From an uncultured Gammaproteobacteria bacterium (GTDB taxonomy: Bacteria; Pseudomonadota; Gammaproteobacteria; Steroidobacterales; XN24), in assembly GCA_937924335.1 (NCBI GenBank), contig CALDWW010000015.1, positions 1 to 57,603 of the forward strand: a stretch of DNA of 57,603 bases. Reading direction: 5' to 3'. Each line of letters starts with the position of its first letter. Positions within the stretch are counted from its first letter, which is position 1. Both the position numbers and the translations under genes were made by a program. Shown one piece after another: positions 16,661-25,078 of this stretch. The notes beneath the pieces are model-generated. The model worked only from the letters and a program-made list of their open reading frames with translations. It did not search any database and was not told where the DNA came from.

Positions 16661-17492
16661 GGATCATCGTCGGGAAATAGGCCGGCTGCCCTTCGATCCG
16701 GTAGGCCGCGATAGCACGTTGGCCCGACTCACCCACCAGCCAGTCGATAAAGACCTGGCCGTCATCCGATTTCACATGCGGATGCTTCCCGGAATTCACG
16801 AGGATCACGCCATAAGGATTGAACAGGCGCTTGTCGCCCTGTACATGGATCACGAGATCGCCCTTGTTGCCGAAGCGGATCCACGTGGCGCGGTCGGTGA
16901 GGGCATACGCATTCATGCCGCTGGCGGCATTGAGAGTCGCGCCCATCCCTGATCCCGTTTCCCGGTACCAGGTACCGCTGGCTTCGGCCGGATTGATCTT
17001 CGCGGCCTGCCACAGCAACAGTTCCTTCTTGTGCGTGCCGCTGTCATCCCCCCTGGAGGCGAATACCGCTTTCTTCTCGGCGATGCGGGCCAGCGCTGCC
17101 CCGGCGTTGGCCATCTCGCCGATGCCGGCCGGGTCGGATGCAGGGCCCACGATGACGAAGTCGTTATGCATCACCTGATATCGTTCGACGCCGAAACCAT
17201 CGGCCACGAACTGCTCTTCCGAGGCCGTGTGATGCACCAGCAGCACGTCGGCGTCCCCGTTCCTGGCGACCCGGATCGCCTGCCCGGTGCCCAGTGCGAT
17301 GACCCTCACCTCGATGCCGGTGTCGGCCGTAAACCTGGGGAGGATGTCCGCCAGCAGGCCGGAATTCTCGGTCGAAGTCGTCGAAGCGACTGTGATGAAG
17401 CGATCGTCATCCGCCCAACTGGTGGTCACGCCCGGTGCCACTCCAGCCAGAATCACCGCCATCACAATCAAGTGCTTCATCATCAGTCTCAT
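16653..17492 (-). CDS. tupA: Tungstate ABC transporter substrate-binding protein
   Basis: This 279-residue exported protein has a signal peptide of about 27 residues (core VMAVILAGVAPGV, then SWA-DD). The mature protein begins with ASTTSTENSGLL, the hallmark of TupA-type tungstate-binding proteins, and continues with RGDDSGTHKKELLLW, also conserved. TupA binds tungstate with very high affinity and selectivity in characterised species; metal preference here is inferred. It precedes mobA and follows the ATPase gene (34-base gap), in the order permease-ATPase-binding protein. Confidence 0.9.
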   Translation of the reverse strand: MRLMMKHLIVMAVILAGVAPGVTTSWADDDRFITVASTTSTENSGLLADILPRFTADTGIEVRVIALGTGQAIRVARNGDADVLLVHHTASEEQFVADGFGVERYQVMHNDFVIVGPASDPAGIGEMANAGAALARIAEKKAVFASRGDDSGTHKKELLLWQAAKINPAEASGTWYRETGSGMGATLNAASGMNAYALTDRATWIRFGNKGDLVIHVQGDKRLFNPYGVILVNSGKHPHVKSDDGQVFIDWLVGESGQRAIAAYRIEGQPAYFPTMILD

Positions 17493-17526
17493 TCGGTTAC
17501 CTCAACTACTCTCGTGTTCGTCAATC

Positions 17527-18303
17527 TCAGTCGATCAGTTCTCCGCGAATAAAGCGAGCCGCCGCCGGGTCTCTCGGTGCGCTGAAAAACTCATCTGCAG
17601 GGCTGTGTTCGAGCAGGCGGCCGTGGTGCAGGAAGATGACTTCCTCGGCAAGGCGGCGCGCCTGTGCGATGTCGTGAGTGGTCATGATAATGCGCGTCCC
17701 CGCCGCATGGATACGGACCACCAACTCTTCCACGGCGCGGGCGGCGGCCGGGTCGAGACTGGCGCTGGGCTCGTCCAGGAGCAGCACGTCGGGGTCACAC
17801 ACGCAGGCTCTGGCAATCGTCAGGCGCTGCTGCTCTCCGCCCGACAGGGTCCTGGCGGGACGTTCCGCCAGGTGGGTCAGCCCGGCCTGTTCCAGCGAGG
17901 CTCGCACCAACGCCTCCCGATCCCTGCGCCTGACTCCCTTTGCCGCCAGCGCATGAGCGATGTTCTCGGCAACCTTGCGGCGCAGGAGGACGGGGCGCTG
18001 GAAGACCATGCCCTGTCGATTGGCGGCCGCGGCGGTGCTCTGGCCCGCCCAGCTGATGCGACCCTTCGTGGGTTCGATCAGCCCGTGGCACAGGCGCAGC
18101 AGCAGGCTTTTTCCGGCGCCGTTGGGACCGAGGATTACGGTGCGCAATCCGTGCGCCAGTTCCAGGTTGATGTCTTGCAGGACCGGCTTGCCGTGCGGTG
18201 AATAGCAAACCTGATCGAGCACCAGCGGGAGCAGTGAGCCCGCCGTCGACGCTCGCTCTGCCACACCCGATGCGGGGATTGTCCGAGCCAGGCTGTCAGC
18301 CAT
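17527..18303 (-). CDS. tupC: Tungstate ABC transporter ATP-binding protein
   Basis: This encodes 258 residues. Walker A GPNGAGKS, Q-loop region VFQRPVLL, ABC signature LSGGEQQR, Walker B VLLLDEPSASLD and switch histidine TTHD are all present. The ATG at 18303 is chosen because it begins just inside the 3' end of the permease gene (eight-base overlap). It powers the tungstate importer with tupA and tupB. Confidence 0.9.
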   Translation of the reverse strand: MADSLARTIPASGVAERASTAGSLLPLVLDQVCYSPHGKPVLQDINLELAHGLRTVILGPNGAGKSLLLRLCHGLIEPTKGRISWAGQSTAAAANRQGMVFQRPVLLRRKVAENIAHALAAKGVRRRDREALVRASLEQAGLTHLAERPARTLSGGEQQRLTIARACVCDPDVLLLDEPSASLDPAAARAVEELVVRIHAAGTRIIMTTHDIAQARRLAEEVIFLHHGRLLEHSPADEFFSAPRDPAAARFIRGELID

Positions 18304-19000
18304 GATGCCGCCTTGCCGTGTCGCTGACCGCGGTCGCGGTTGCATTGACCGCCACTGCCAGGGTGATCAGTACCAGGCCGAGTCCGAGGGCCAGCGCCAG
18401 GTTGCCCTTGCTGGTTTCCAGAGCGATGGTCGTGGTCATGACCCGGGTCACGTGCTGGATATTCCCGCCGACGATCAGTACCGCGCCGACCTCCGCTATG
18501 GCGCGACCGAATCCCGCCAGGACCGCTGTCAACAGACGGAATCGCCCGTCCCATAGCAACGTGGTGATGGAGCGCAAAGCGCCACACCCGATCGAGCGCA
18601 GATACTCGTCATACTCCTCATGAAGGTCGGTCACGGTCTGCCTGGTGAGTGCCGCGATAATCGGGGTCACCAGGATGCACTGCGCGATCACCATCGCCGT
18701 CGGCGTGAACAACAGGCCGAGGGGTCCGAGGGGGCCGGCTCGCGACAGGAGAAGATAGACGACCAGCCCGACTACGACGGGTGGAAGCCCCATGGCGGCG
18801 TTCAGCAAGATGATCAGTACCCGCCGGCCTGGAAAACGCCACAGTGCGATGGCCGCGCCGAGCGGAAGCCCGATAAGGGCAGCGAACGTGACGGCCAGGA
18901 GGCTTATCTTCAACGATAGCCAGACGATTTCGATCAGGTCCGGATCGAGCCGGATCACAAGCTCGATGGCCGTCAACAGCGCGGTTTGAAAGTCCGCCAA
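18296..19000 (-). CDS. tupB: Tungstate ABC transporter permease
   Basis: This permease of about 234 residues has five or six hydrophobic segments and the EAA-like cytoplasmic loop (EYDEYLRSIGCGALRS, then GFGRAIAEVGAVLIVGG). It is homologous to tungstate/molybdate importer permeases. The frame opens at TTG 19024, but a TTG at 19000 is better placed behind GAGGAG at six bases, so that start was used. It is the first gene of the tup-moco operon. A sigma-54-type promoter lies 82-97 bases before this start. Confidence 0.87.
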   Translation of the reverse strand: MADFQTALLTAIELVIRLDPDLIEIVWLSLKISLLAVTFAALIGLPLGAAIALWRFPGRRVLIILLNAAMGLPPVVVGLVVYLLLSRAGPLGPLGLLFTPTAMVIAQCILVTPIIAALTRQTVTDLHEEYDEYLRSIGCGALRSITTLLWDGRFRLLTAVLAGFGRAIAEVGAVLIVGGNIQHVTRVMTTTIALETSKGNLALALGLGLVLITLAVAVNATATAVSDTARRHHG

Positions 19001-19081
19001 GAGAAACTCCTCACTCGCCCGCAATCGATGGTCCGTCGCGGGATTCTGGTCGCGGACGGGCCGTAGTCAAGCCGAAGACTC

Positions 19082-19097
19082 TGCAATTGGGATGCCA
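19082..19097 (-). promoter_or_regulatory. Sigma-54 (-24/-12) promoter of the tup-moco operon
   Basis: On the minus strand this reads TGGCATCCCAATTGCA. The -24 GG and -12 GC are separated by exactly ten bases, and the TTGC half is perfect, a near-consensus RpoN site (TGGCAC-N5-TTGCA). It points towards tupB and predicts a transcript start near 19071, giving a leader of about 70 bases. The divergent gene encodes an RpoN activator. Called from sequence; not tested. Confidence 0.75.
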
Positions 19098-19202
19098 TGC
19101 GGACCGGCAGGGACGTTCTCATCCGTGGATTTCCCTGCGGCCGTTACGCAGACAGCGTCTTGGGTAAAAAAGCCGCAGATTCTCGCAAGTAAATTCCCAA
19201 TT

Positions 19203-19219
19203 TGAGTCAAAATGACCCA
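19203..19219. promoter_or_regulatory. Candidate upstream activator palindrome
   Basis: TGAGTCA-AAA-TGACCCA is a 7-3-7 inverted repeat with one mismatch. It lies about 120 bases upstream of the -12 element of the tup promoter and about 95 bases before the activator gene. That is the usual distance for an enhancer site of an RpoN activator, possibly its own. No second copy was found, so specificity is unproven. Confidence 0.4.
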
Positions 19220-19314
19220 TAATCAATTTTCGGCGATCCTGAGGGTAATCGCCCATGGCATGTAGAAACAAGTAGAGAGCCGTTAGTCCCCTGATCTTCT
19301 GCCCGGAGTCTCCC

Positions 19315-20688
19315 GTGACGGAACACCCCCAATCCACTCTTGCCGGTATGCGTCGTCTGGCCGTTCTTGTGGTCAGTGCCGATGTCGCCGAGCGGGAACG
19401 CATTGTCAGCGGCCTGCAACGGCATTGTGGCCTGGTCGAGACGGCAGGGAACGTACGGCGCGCCGAGGAGATATTCGCGCGATGTCGTTTCGACTGCGTT
19501 GTAACCGACAGCAGGATTGCCGGTTCGGACTCCGCAGAGTGGGTGATGACCCTGCGTTCCCGCAACCGGGCCATGCCGATCATCTGTCTGTCCGAGCAGG
19601 CTGACACCCAGGAGGTGATCGGTGCGATGCGGGCCGGGGTCTCCGACTTGCTGCAACGACCGCTGAAAACGGCTGCTCTGATGGCGTCGATCCGGCGCCT
19701 GTGTGCACCGGCCGGCCCGATGGCACGGAAACTCGCGCTGGTCGAGGTCGATGGGCCCCTGGCAGAAGAAGACGGACTGATCGGCGATAGCGCGGTGATG
19801 AGCGAACTTCGGTTGATGATCGGAAGGATCGCCCCGTTGCCTGCCACCGTGCTGGTGCTGGGAGAGACCGGAACCGGCAAGGAACTCGTCGCTCGTCTCC
19901 TGCACCAGAACAGTCACCGATCCGGGGCTTTTGTGCCGGTCAATTGCGGGGCCATCGCACCGGAGCTCCTCGAGAGCGAGCTCTTCGGCCATACAAAGGG
20001 GGCATTCACGAGCGCACATCATGTACGCGACGGACTGTTCGTCTCGGCTCACGGTGGCACACTATTCCTGGACGAGATCAGCGAGATGCCGCTGGAGCTG
20101 CAGGTCAAGCTGCTCCGGGCGCTCGAGGAAAGCAGGATACGGCCGGTCGGGTCCGACCGGGAAATATCTGTCGACGTCCGTATCGTGGCGTCTACCCAGA
20201 ACGATCTGGCCGAGCTGGTTCGCGAGAGACGATTCCGGGAGGATCTGTACTATCGTCTCAATGTCATTCACCTGAGTCTGCCTCCGCTGAGTGGGCGCGC
20301 GGAGGACATCCGCGAGTTGGCTAACTACTTCATGAAGAAGACGGCAGCGGAACTCGGTCTGCCCGTCGTACGACTAGAGGAAGAACACATCCGCAATCTC
20401 GAGCAACATGGGTGGCCGGGCAACGTCCGCGAATTACGAAACGTTGTTGAGCGGACTCTCATGATGGGAGAATTCGTGGCTCAGCCGGTTAGCCTCGGCA
20501 AGTCGGCGGATGGCGCTGAGACCGAGTCCGCCTATCCGCTCGACTGGACGCTGGAGCAGGTCAAGCGAGCTCACATGACGCGTGTCCTGGCGGCTTGTGG
20601 ATACAACAAGTCTGCTGCTGCACGCGCGCTGGGGGTGTCACGTAAGACCCTCGAGCGGAATCTCGGCCGCGAGGGCATGAATGCCTGA
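19315..20688 (+). CDS. Sigma-54-dependent transcriptional activator with atypical receiver domain
   Basis: This 457-residue NtrC-type protein starts at GTG 19315 (GGAG seven bases upstream). Residues 15-130 form a receiver-like domain with D65 in [10 protein letters not shown], but the usual N-terminal acidic pair is replaced (VVSAD) and the conserved lysine position reads QRPL. The central AAA+ domain has Walker A GETGTGKE (182-189) and the RpoN-contact loop as GAFTSA (228-233) instead of GAFTGA. A Fis-type HTH closes it ([20 protein letters not shown]). No kinase gene is adjacent. It is divergent from the tup-moco operon, which has an RpoN promoter, and upstream of the formate dehydrogenase genes, so it probably activates one or both. 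Confidence 0.88.
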   Translation: MTEHPQSTLAGMRRLAVLVVSADVAERERIVSGLQRHCGLVETAGNVRRAEEIFARCRFDCVVTDSRIAGSDSAEWVMTLRSRNRAMPIICLSEQADTQEVIGAMRAGVSDLLQRPLKTAALMASIRRLCAPAGPMARKLALVEVDGPLAEEDGLIGDSAVMSELRLMIGRIAPLPATVLVLGETGTGKELVARLLHQNSHRSGAFVPVNCGAIAPELLESELFGHTKGAFTSAHHVRDGLFVSAHGGTLFLDEISEMPLELQVKLLRALEESRIRPVGSDREISVDVRIVASTQNDLAELVRERRFREDLYYRLNVIHLSLPPLSGRAEDIRELANYFMKKTAAELGLPVVRLEEEHIRNLEQHGWPGNVRELRNVVERTLMMGEFVAQPVSLGKSADGAETESAYPLDWTLEQVKRAHMTRVLAACGYNKSAAARALGVSRKTLERNLGREGMNA

Positions 20689-20756
20689 AACCGCGTCCCC
20701 GCACTCAACACCATTTCGGGCACCGGGCTCGAATTCAATATCAGGAGAACTGACCA

Positions 20757-20969
20757 ATGGCGTCGATTGACGAAGAACGATTCAACATGCAGATCCGCAA
20801 GTTCCTGAAGAACGTGGGCGTGACTTCGCAGCGGGAAATCGAGAAAGCGATTCGCGACGCGGTGGAAGACGGACGGCTGGAAAGTGACCATGTCCAGACC
20901 CGGGTCATCCTCGAAATACCGGGCCTCGGCGTTACCCATACCATCGAGCAGGATATCGCGATCCGCTGA
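20757..20969 (+). CDS. DUF6494-like small protein
   Basis: This encodes 70 residues with a good ribosome site (AGGAGA before the ATG). The pattern FNMQIRKFLKNVGVTSQREIEKAI, followed by a short beta-like ending (TRVILEIPGLGVTH), resembles the DUF6494 family, which I associate with formate dehydrogenase and molybdoenzyme loci. The function is unknown. It lies 68 bases after the sigma-54 activator on the same strand, and convergent with the HTH regulator. Confidence 0.65.
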   Translation: MASIDEERFNMQIRKFLKNVGVTSQREIEKAIRDAVEDGRLESDHVQTRVILEIPGLGVTHTIEQDIAIR

Positions 20970-20973
20970 AGGC

Positions 20974-21930
20974 TCAGGCGGGCCAGATCAGGTCTCCGAG
21001 TTCGTCCAGATCGTAGCCGCCCAGCATCTGGGCCAGCCGCTGACTCTCGCTGCCGCGCAGGTGGTCGATCAGCTTGCGGAACAACGTCCTGAAGAAGATG
21101 CCGCGGTGCATGACAAGATCGAAAGCCTCCCAGCCGATCGGCAGAAAGTCGAGGCCGAATTCGTTGGCGGCGCCCCTGATCCCTGTGGCAACTTCAGCCC
21201 GGCCCATGGCCACCATCGAGGCTGCATCACGCTCCGAGTAGGCCCGGCCGGTGATCCGGCGGGCTGCCGGATTGACGCCATAGCGCGAGATGATCTCCTG
21301 CAGGAATCGCTGGGAGCCCGCGCCTTCCTGCCGGATGGCCCAGCGGTAGGTCGTTGAGAAAAGATCTTCGACGGAGCTCGACGCAGTCCAGGTGCCGGGG
21401 GACATGATCAGGCCCTGTTCCCTGCGGAACAGGCGCACCAGCACCCAGTCATGGTGTTGCGCGAACTGTCTGATCAGCGCGGGGTGACGCTGGCTGCTCT
21501 CCTCCGCGGGGCCCCAGTGGATACCGCACAAGTCTGCGCGTCGGCGTGCCAGCAGCGAGAGGCCGAGCTGGGTACCGGTCGCGGTATAGCTGATCATCGC
21601 GCGGGCCTGGACTTCATTGGCCACCTGCATGATGGCTCGGTACAGCAAGGGGTCGTCGCTGCCGGCGATCAGCATGCGGTCGGTGAGCAACCCGCCGTGG
21701 CTGGATTCGAGTATCCACTGGTCGATCAGATCCCTGGGGAACAGCCACTTGCCGGTGACCTTGCTCGCCGGGATCTTGCCTTCCCCCACCAGCGCATAGA
21801 CTTTCTTCTCGTTGACCTGCAGGTATCGAGCGGCCTGTTTCACGGTCATGAATCGCGGCGCTTCGGCCTCCGCGGCCGGTGCCGATGCTGCGGCCGCTTC
21901 AGCGGCTTTTTCCGATCCCTTGCGTGCCAT
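20974..21930 (-). CDS. HTH (excisionase-type) regulator with periplasmic-binding-protein-like domain
   Basis: This 318-residue one-component regulator opens with an Ala/Glu-rich leader (1-30). A helix-turn-helix of the MerR/excisionase type follows (MTVKQAARYLQVNEKKVYALVGEGKIPASKV). The remainder resembles COG1910, a domain related to molybdate/tungstate-binding periplasmic proteins (from LIAGSDDPLL; GAANEFGLDFLPIGWEAFDLVMHR near the end). In this context it may sense molybdate, tungstate or a related ligand. The ATG at 21930 is preferred because the longer frame to 22107 adds only a basic sequence without homology features. It is divergent from the DUF3305 gene and convergent with DUF6494. 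Confidence 0.75.
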   Translation of the reverse strand: MARKGSEKAAEAAAASAPAAEAEAPRFMTVKQAARYLQVNEKKVYALVGEGKIPASKVTGKWLFPRDLIDQWILESSHGGLLTDRMLIAGSDDPLLYRAIMQVANEVQARAMISYTATGTQLGLSLLARRRADLCGIHWGPAEESSQRHPALIRQFAQHHDWVLVRLFRREQGLIMSPGTWTASSSVEDLFSTTYRWAIRQEGAGSQRFLQEIISRYGVNPAARRITGRAYSERDAASMVAMGRAEVATGIRGAANEFGLDFLPIGWEAFDLVMHRGIFFRTLFRKLIDHLRGSESQRLAQMLGGYDLDELGDLIWPA

Positions 21931-22154
21931 GCTGGTCCCCGTTTGCCTGTCGTTACGGTGTTGGTGAAAGCAAGAATCGTTCCTCAGGATGGAAATCAAG
22001 CACTTCCTCCGGATTGAGGATGCCGTGCTGCCGAGACCGGGTCGGATATGGGCAAAAATGTCGCATCGGGGCGCTGGCCATCGGCACCGGCGGGCGGCGA
22101 TTCGCATACGGAGTTCACGCCGGGACCCGGCGGGGCGTTACTATTGAGGGCTGG

Positions 22155-22168
22155 GGCCGGGCATTTGC
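22155..22168 (+). promoter_or_regulatory. Possible sigma-54 promoter before the DUF3305 gene
   Basis: GGCCGGGCATTTGC has the -24 GG and -12 GC at the correct ten-base spacing and an intact TTGC half, but the -24 half lacks the TGGCA consensus. It would start transcription near 22180, 19 bases before the DUF3305 start codon. This is a weaker match than the tup promoter. Confidence 0.3.
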
Positions 22169-22198
22169 CGGCATACCCGTGGCGGAAGCGGAGAATCG

Positions 22199-22681
22199 AT
22201 GGCAGCCAAGGTGACGATTCCTATAGCCGTGTTGATGCGGCGCCGGCAGGTGGTCCAGGGCCGCTGGAGCGTGCCAAGCTGGGAGGTGATTTCTGTGCTG
22301 CCCGCAGAGCATCTGGCGAGTCGCGGAGCGACACGGGAGCTGGTCCGTGACGGCGATGACGAGGCGCAATACCTGTGGTCCGGATTCGCCCTGGAGCTTC
22401 ACCGCGACGGGGCCGAGAGTTACTGGTTCAACCTGACCGGCAATAATCCGTCGCTGTACGTCCTGTGCCACGAATCTCCGGATGGTGATATTGAGCCGTT
22501 CTTGGTCACCGCCGACCACGATCAGGGCACGGCCGGTCTGGAAGGCGATGACAAGGTCTTCGCCACGTCGATACCGCAAGAGATCTATCAGACGATCGAA
22601 CGCTTCATCGTCGACCACTATGTCCCGGCCGCACCGAAGAAACGCAAACGCAAGAATTGGATGGGTGATCAGAAGATATGA
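22199..22681 (+). CDS. DUF3305 domain protein
   Basis: This 160-residue protein carries the DUF3305 pattern. VLMRRRQVVQGRWSVPSWEV at the start and LELHRDGAESYWFNLTG and PSLYVLC in the middle are characteristic, followed by a basic C-terminus (KKRKRKNW). These proteins occur in formate dehydrogenase gene clusters, and their role is not known. The stop overlaps the start of the DUF3306 gene as ATGA. The ribosome site is GCGGAG before the ATG. Confidence 0.8.
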   Translation: MAAKVTIPIAVLMRRRQVVQGRWSVPSWEVISVLPAEHLASRGATRELVRDGDDEAQYLWSGFALELHRDGAESYWFNLTGNNPSLYVLCHESPDGDIEPFLVTADHDQGTAGLEGDDKVFATSIPQEIYQTIERFIVDHYVPAAPKKRKRKNWMGDQKI

Positions 22682-23265
22682 TCGAGAAGAACGAGCGTGG
22701 CCCGAGTCAGGATACGCCGGCGGTGACCGAGGATGAGGATTTCCTCAGTCGCTGGTCGCGTCGCAAGATCGATGCCGGGCAGGAGGATGACGACCCGGTT
22801 TTGCCGCAGGACGCGGGCGCGGCGGAACCCGTGGAGGCCGACGAAGAACCGGTCGTACTGACGGATGAGGACATGCCGCCTCTGGAAGCGCTTGACGACG
22901 ATGCGGACTACAGCGCATTCCTCTCATCCGGTGTCAGTGAACAATTACGCAAGCAAGCGCTGCGGAAACTGTTTCATGCGGCCAAATTCAACATTTGCGA
23001 TGGGCTTGACGATTATGCGGACGACTACACCAAGTTCGAGCCGCTGGGCGACGTGATCACCGCGGACATGAAATTCGAGATGGAGCAGGCCATGAAGAAA
23101 GCCATGGCCGCTGAGAACGACGAGACTGCCGCGGACGAATCCGGCGCGCCGGCGGAGGAAGTGACAGCCGAGGCAGATACGCTGGCCGACGGGACCACAA
23201 CAGAGCAGCCCGGGCAGGATGAAGAAGCAGGGCCGGAGGAAGATGAAAATGCAAGACCTGCCTGA
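22678..23265 (+). CDS. DUF3306 domain protein
   Basis: This encodes 195 residues. DEDFLSRWSRRK at the N-terminus and the central LRKQALRKLFHAAKFNICDGLDDYADDY block are the DUF3306 signature. The rest is strongly acidic and probably disordered, including a Glu/Ala-rich tail. It is coupled to the DUF3305 gene by a four-base overlap. The next gene starts inside its last codons. Function is unknown; association with formate dehydrogenase clusters is established for the family. Confidence 0.8.
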   Translation: MIEKNERGPSQDTPAVTEDEDFLSRWSRRKIDAGQEDDDPVLPQDAGAAEPVEADEEPVVLTDEDMPPLEALDDDADYSAFLSSGVSEQLRKQALRKLFHAAKFNICDGLDDYADDYTKFEPLGDVITADMKFEMEQAMKKAMAAENDETAADESGAPAEEVTAEADTLADGTTTEQPGQDEEAGPEEDENARPA

Positions 23266-24916
23266 GTTACCGGCGAACACCGGTGATGGTCGCGCCCGGG
23301 CGATGGCGCTTGGGCAACACGGGAGCACCCAGGCCACGCCGACATCGATCGTGACCTACCTGTCGCGTGGAAGGCTTTTGATTGTGGGTGACAGGGAGCC
23401 TGCGATGTCCGCCGCCAGACGGCTGGGCGAGTCCCTGCGTTGTACATTACTCTTGCCCGGCGAAGCTGACTCTAAGTCTCTGCGTATCGAGGGGTTGCCG
23501 GCGATCGAGGGAGGTAGCCCTGCGTTGGCGGGAAACCTGGGCAATTTCGAATTGCGGGTCGAGGCCGGTACCGACGACGAGCAGTCGCCGGCAGAGCCCC
23601 GGCAGGCAGAGGTATTCGATCTGGTGCTGGATCTGTCGACGCCCCGTCTGATCGACTATCCCGTGCCGCCCCCCGGTTACTACCCGGTCGGTGCGGACAA
23701 CGCGGCGCTGGAGCGGGCCCTCGAAACTCTTCCGGAGATGACCGGAGAGTTCGAGAAGCCCAAGTTCTTCAATTACGATCCGAATATCTGTGCTCACGGC
23801 AACAGTGGCATCGAAGGTTGCAGGCGCTGCATAGACGCATGTCCGACGGTCGCCATCGTCTCCATGGGGGACAAGGTGGAGGTCAATCCATACCTCTGTC
23901 AGGGCGGTGGCAGCTGCGTGGTTGCATGCCCGAGCGGGGCGATGACCTACGCATTCCCGACGGTGAGCGATCTTCTCAGGCATGTCAGGGAATTGCTGGC
24001 CGCTTACCGCGAGGCCGGTGGCGAGAGTCCAGGCCTGCTCTTCTATGATGCCCATTCGCGCAACGCCATCTTCGACGGGATGCTGACGCAACTGCCGGAG
24101 CACACCATCCCGGTAGAGGTCGAAGAGGTCGGTTCGGTAGGCATCGACGCCTGGATGGCCTGCCTTGCCTACGGCGCGGACTCGGTCATTCTCAGTACTA
24201 CCGATGGCACCCCCAGGCAGGTCCTCGGGGAGCTCGAGGCACAGCTCGGCTTTGCGACGGCAATCCTCGACGGGATGGGCTTCGACGGCGGTCACCTCAG
24301 GATGATTAACGTGTCACGCGGTGACGCGATCGAGGAGGTCGGGGACCTCCCGCGGGGGGTGTTCCAGAAGTCCGCCCGTTTTGCCGCGCCCAACGAGAAA
24401 CGGATGATCCTGCGGCTGGCCATCGACCATCTCTACACTCAGGCGCCGTCCTCCCGGCGCTCCGTCCCGATGCCGGAAGGTGCCCCCTTCGGTGAACTCA
24501 AGATCGACAAGAACGCCTGCACGCTGTGCATGGGATGCGTGTCCGTTTGCCCGACTGCGGCATTGAGCGCCGGCGGTGATCTGCCTCAGCTGAAATTCGT
24601 CGAGTGGAACTGCGTCCAGTGCGGGCTGTGCGAGATCGCCTGCCCCGAGGACGCCCTGACAAAAAGCCCCCGATTCCACTTTGATACCGAAGCACGCCAG
24701 AAACCAAGGATCCTGAAAGAGGAGCAGCCGTTCTGTTGTATCTCCTGCGGCAAGCCGTTCGCTACCCAGTCGGTGCTTGACGTCATGATGAAGAAGCTCG
24801 AAGGCCACTGGATGTTCCAGGATGAGGTCTCCCGGAGGCGGCTGCAGATGTGCGATCACTGCCGGGTCAAGGACATGTTTCGATCGGAGTCGGGCACCGG
24901 GGAGCAGAGCCACTAG
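23249..24916 (+). CDS. Polyferredoxin-like 4Fe-4S protein of the formate dehydrogenase locus
   Basis: This protein of about 555 residues has four cysteine clusters. Two are in the first half (CRRCIDACP, and GGGSCVVACPSGA) and two in the second half (CTLCMGCVSVCP and CVQCGLCEIACPEDA), followed by further pairs (CCISCG and CDHCR). A middle region of about 150 residues (MACLAYGADSVIL) resembles the MvhD/heterodisulfide-reductase accessory fold. The protein could pass electrons or help FDH maturation. Start codons at 23219, 23243 and 23249 are possible; 23249 has GGAGG at the best distance. It overlaps the end of the DUF3306 gene. Confidence 0.8.
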   Translation: MQDLPELPANTGDGRARAMALGQHGSTQATPTSIVTYLSRGRLLIVGDREPAMSAARRLGESLRCTLLLPGEADSKSLRIEGLPAIEGGSPALAGNLGNFELRVEAGTDDEQSPAEPRQAEVFDLVLDLSTPRLIDYPVPPPGYYPVGADNAALERALETLPEMTGEFEKPKFFNYDPNICAHGNSGIEGCRRCIDACPTVAIVSMGDKVEVNPYLCQGGGSCVVACPSGAMTYAFPTVSDLLRHVRELLAAYREAGGESPGLLFYDAHSRNAIFDGMLTQLPEHTIPVEVEEVGSVGIDAWMACLAYGADSVILSTTDGTPRQVLGELEAQLGFATAILDGMGFDGGHLRMINVSRGDAIEEVGDLPRGVFQKSARFAAPNEKRMILRLAIDHLYTQAPSSRRSVPMPEGAPFGELKIDKNACTLCMGCVSVCPTAALSAGGDLPQLKFVEWNCVQCGLCEIACPEDALTKSPRFHFDTEARQKPRILKEEQPFCCISCGKPFATQSVLDVMMKKLEGHWMFQDEVSRRRLQMCDHCRVKDMFRSESGTGEQSH

Positions 24917-25078
24917 ATTCCAGGTCGTTAGGCCAACGCAATATTAGGTCATAATGGCGCAGTCTCTTCGTATGATTAGTCCAGATGTCTCCGTATAAGT
25001 TATTTTTCACCGTCATTTTCTTTTGTAGACGAGTTGGCATATTGCTGCTAAAACAGTGCTGATGGAGGGGAGTTCTGT

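Noticed and set aside
25034..25049. Sigma-54-like TTGGCATATTGCTGCT before the TorD gene
   Set aside because: The GG and GC are nine, not ten, bases apart, and the alternative GC is six away. RpoN spacing is strict, so it is not called.
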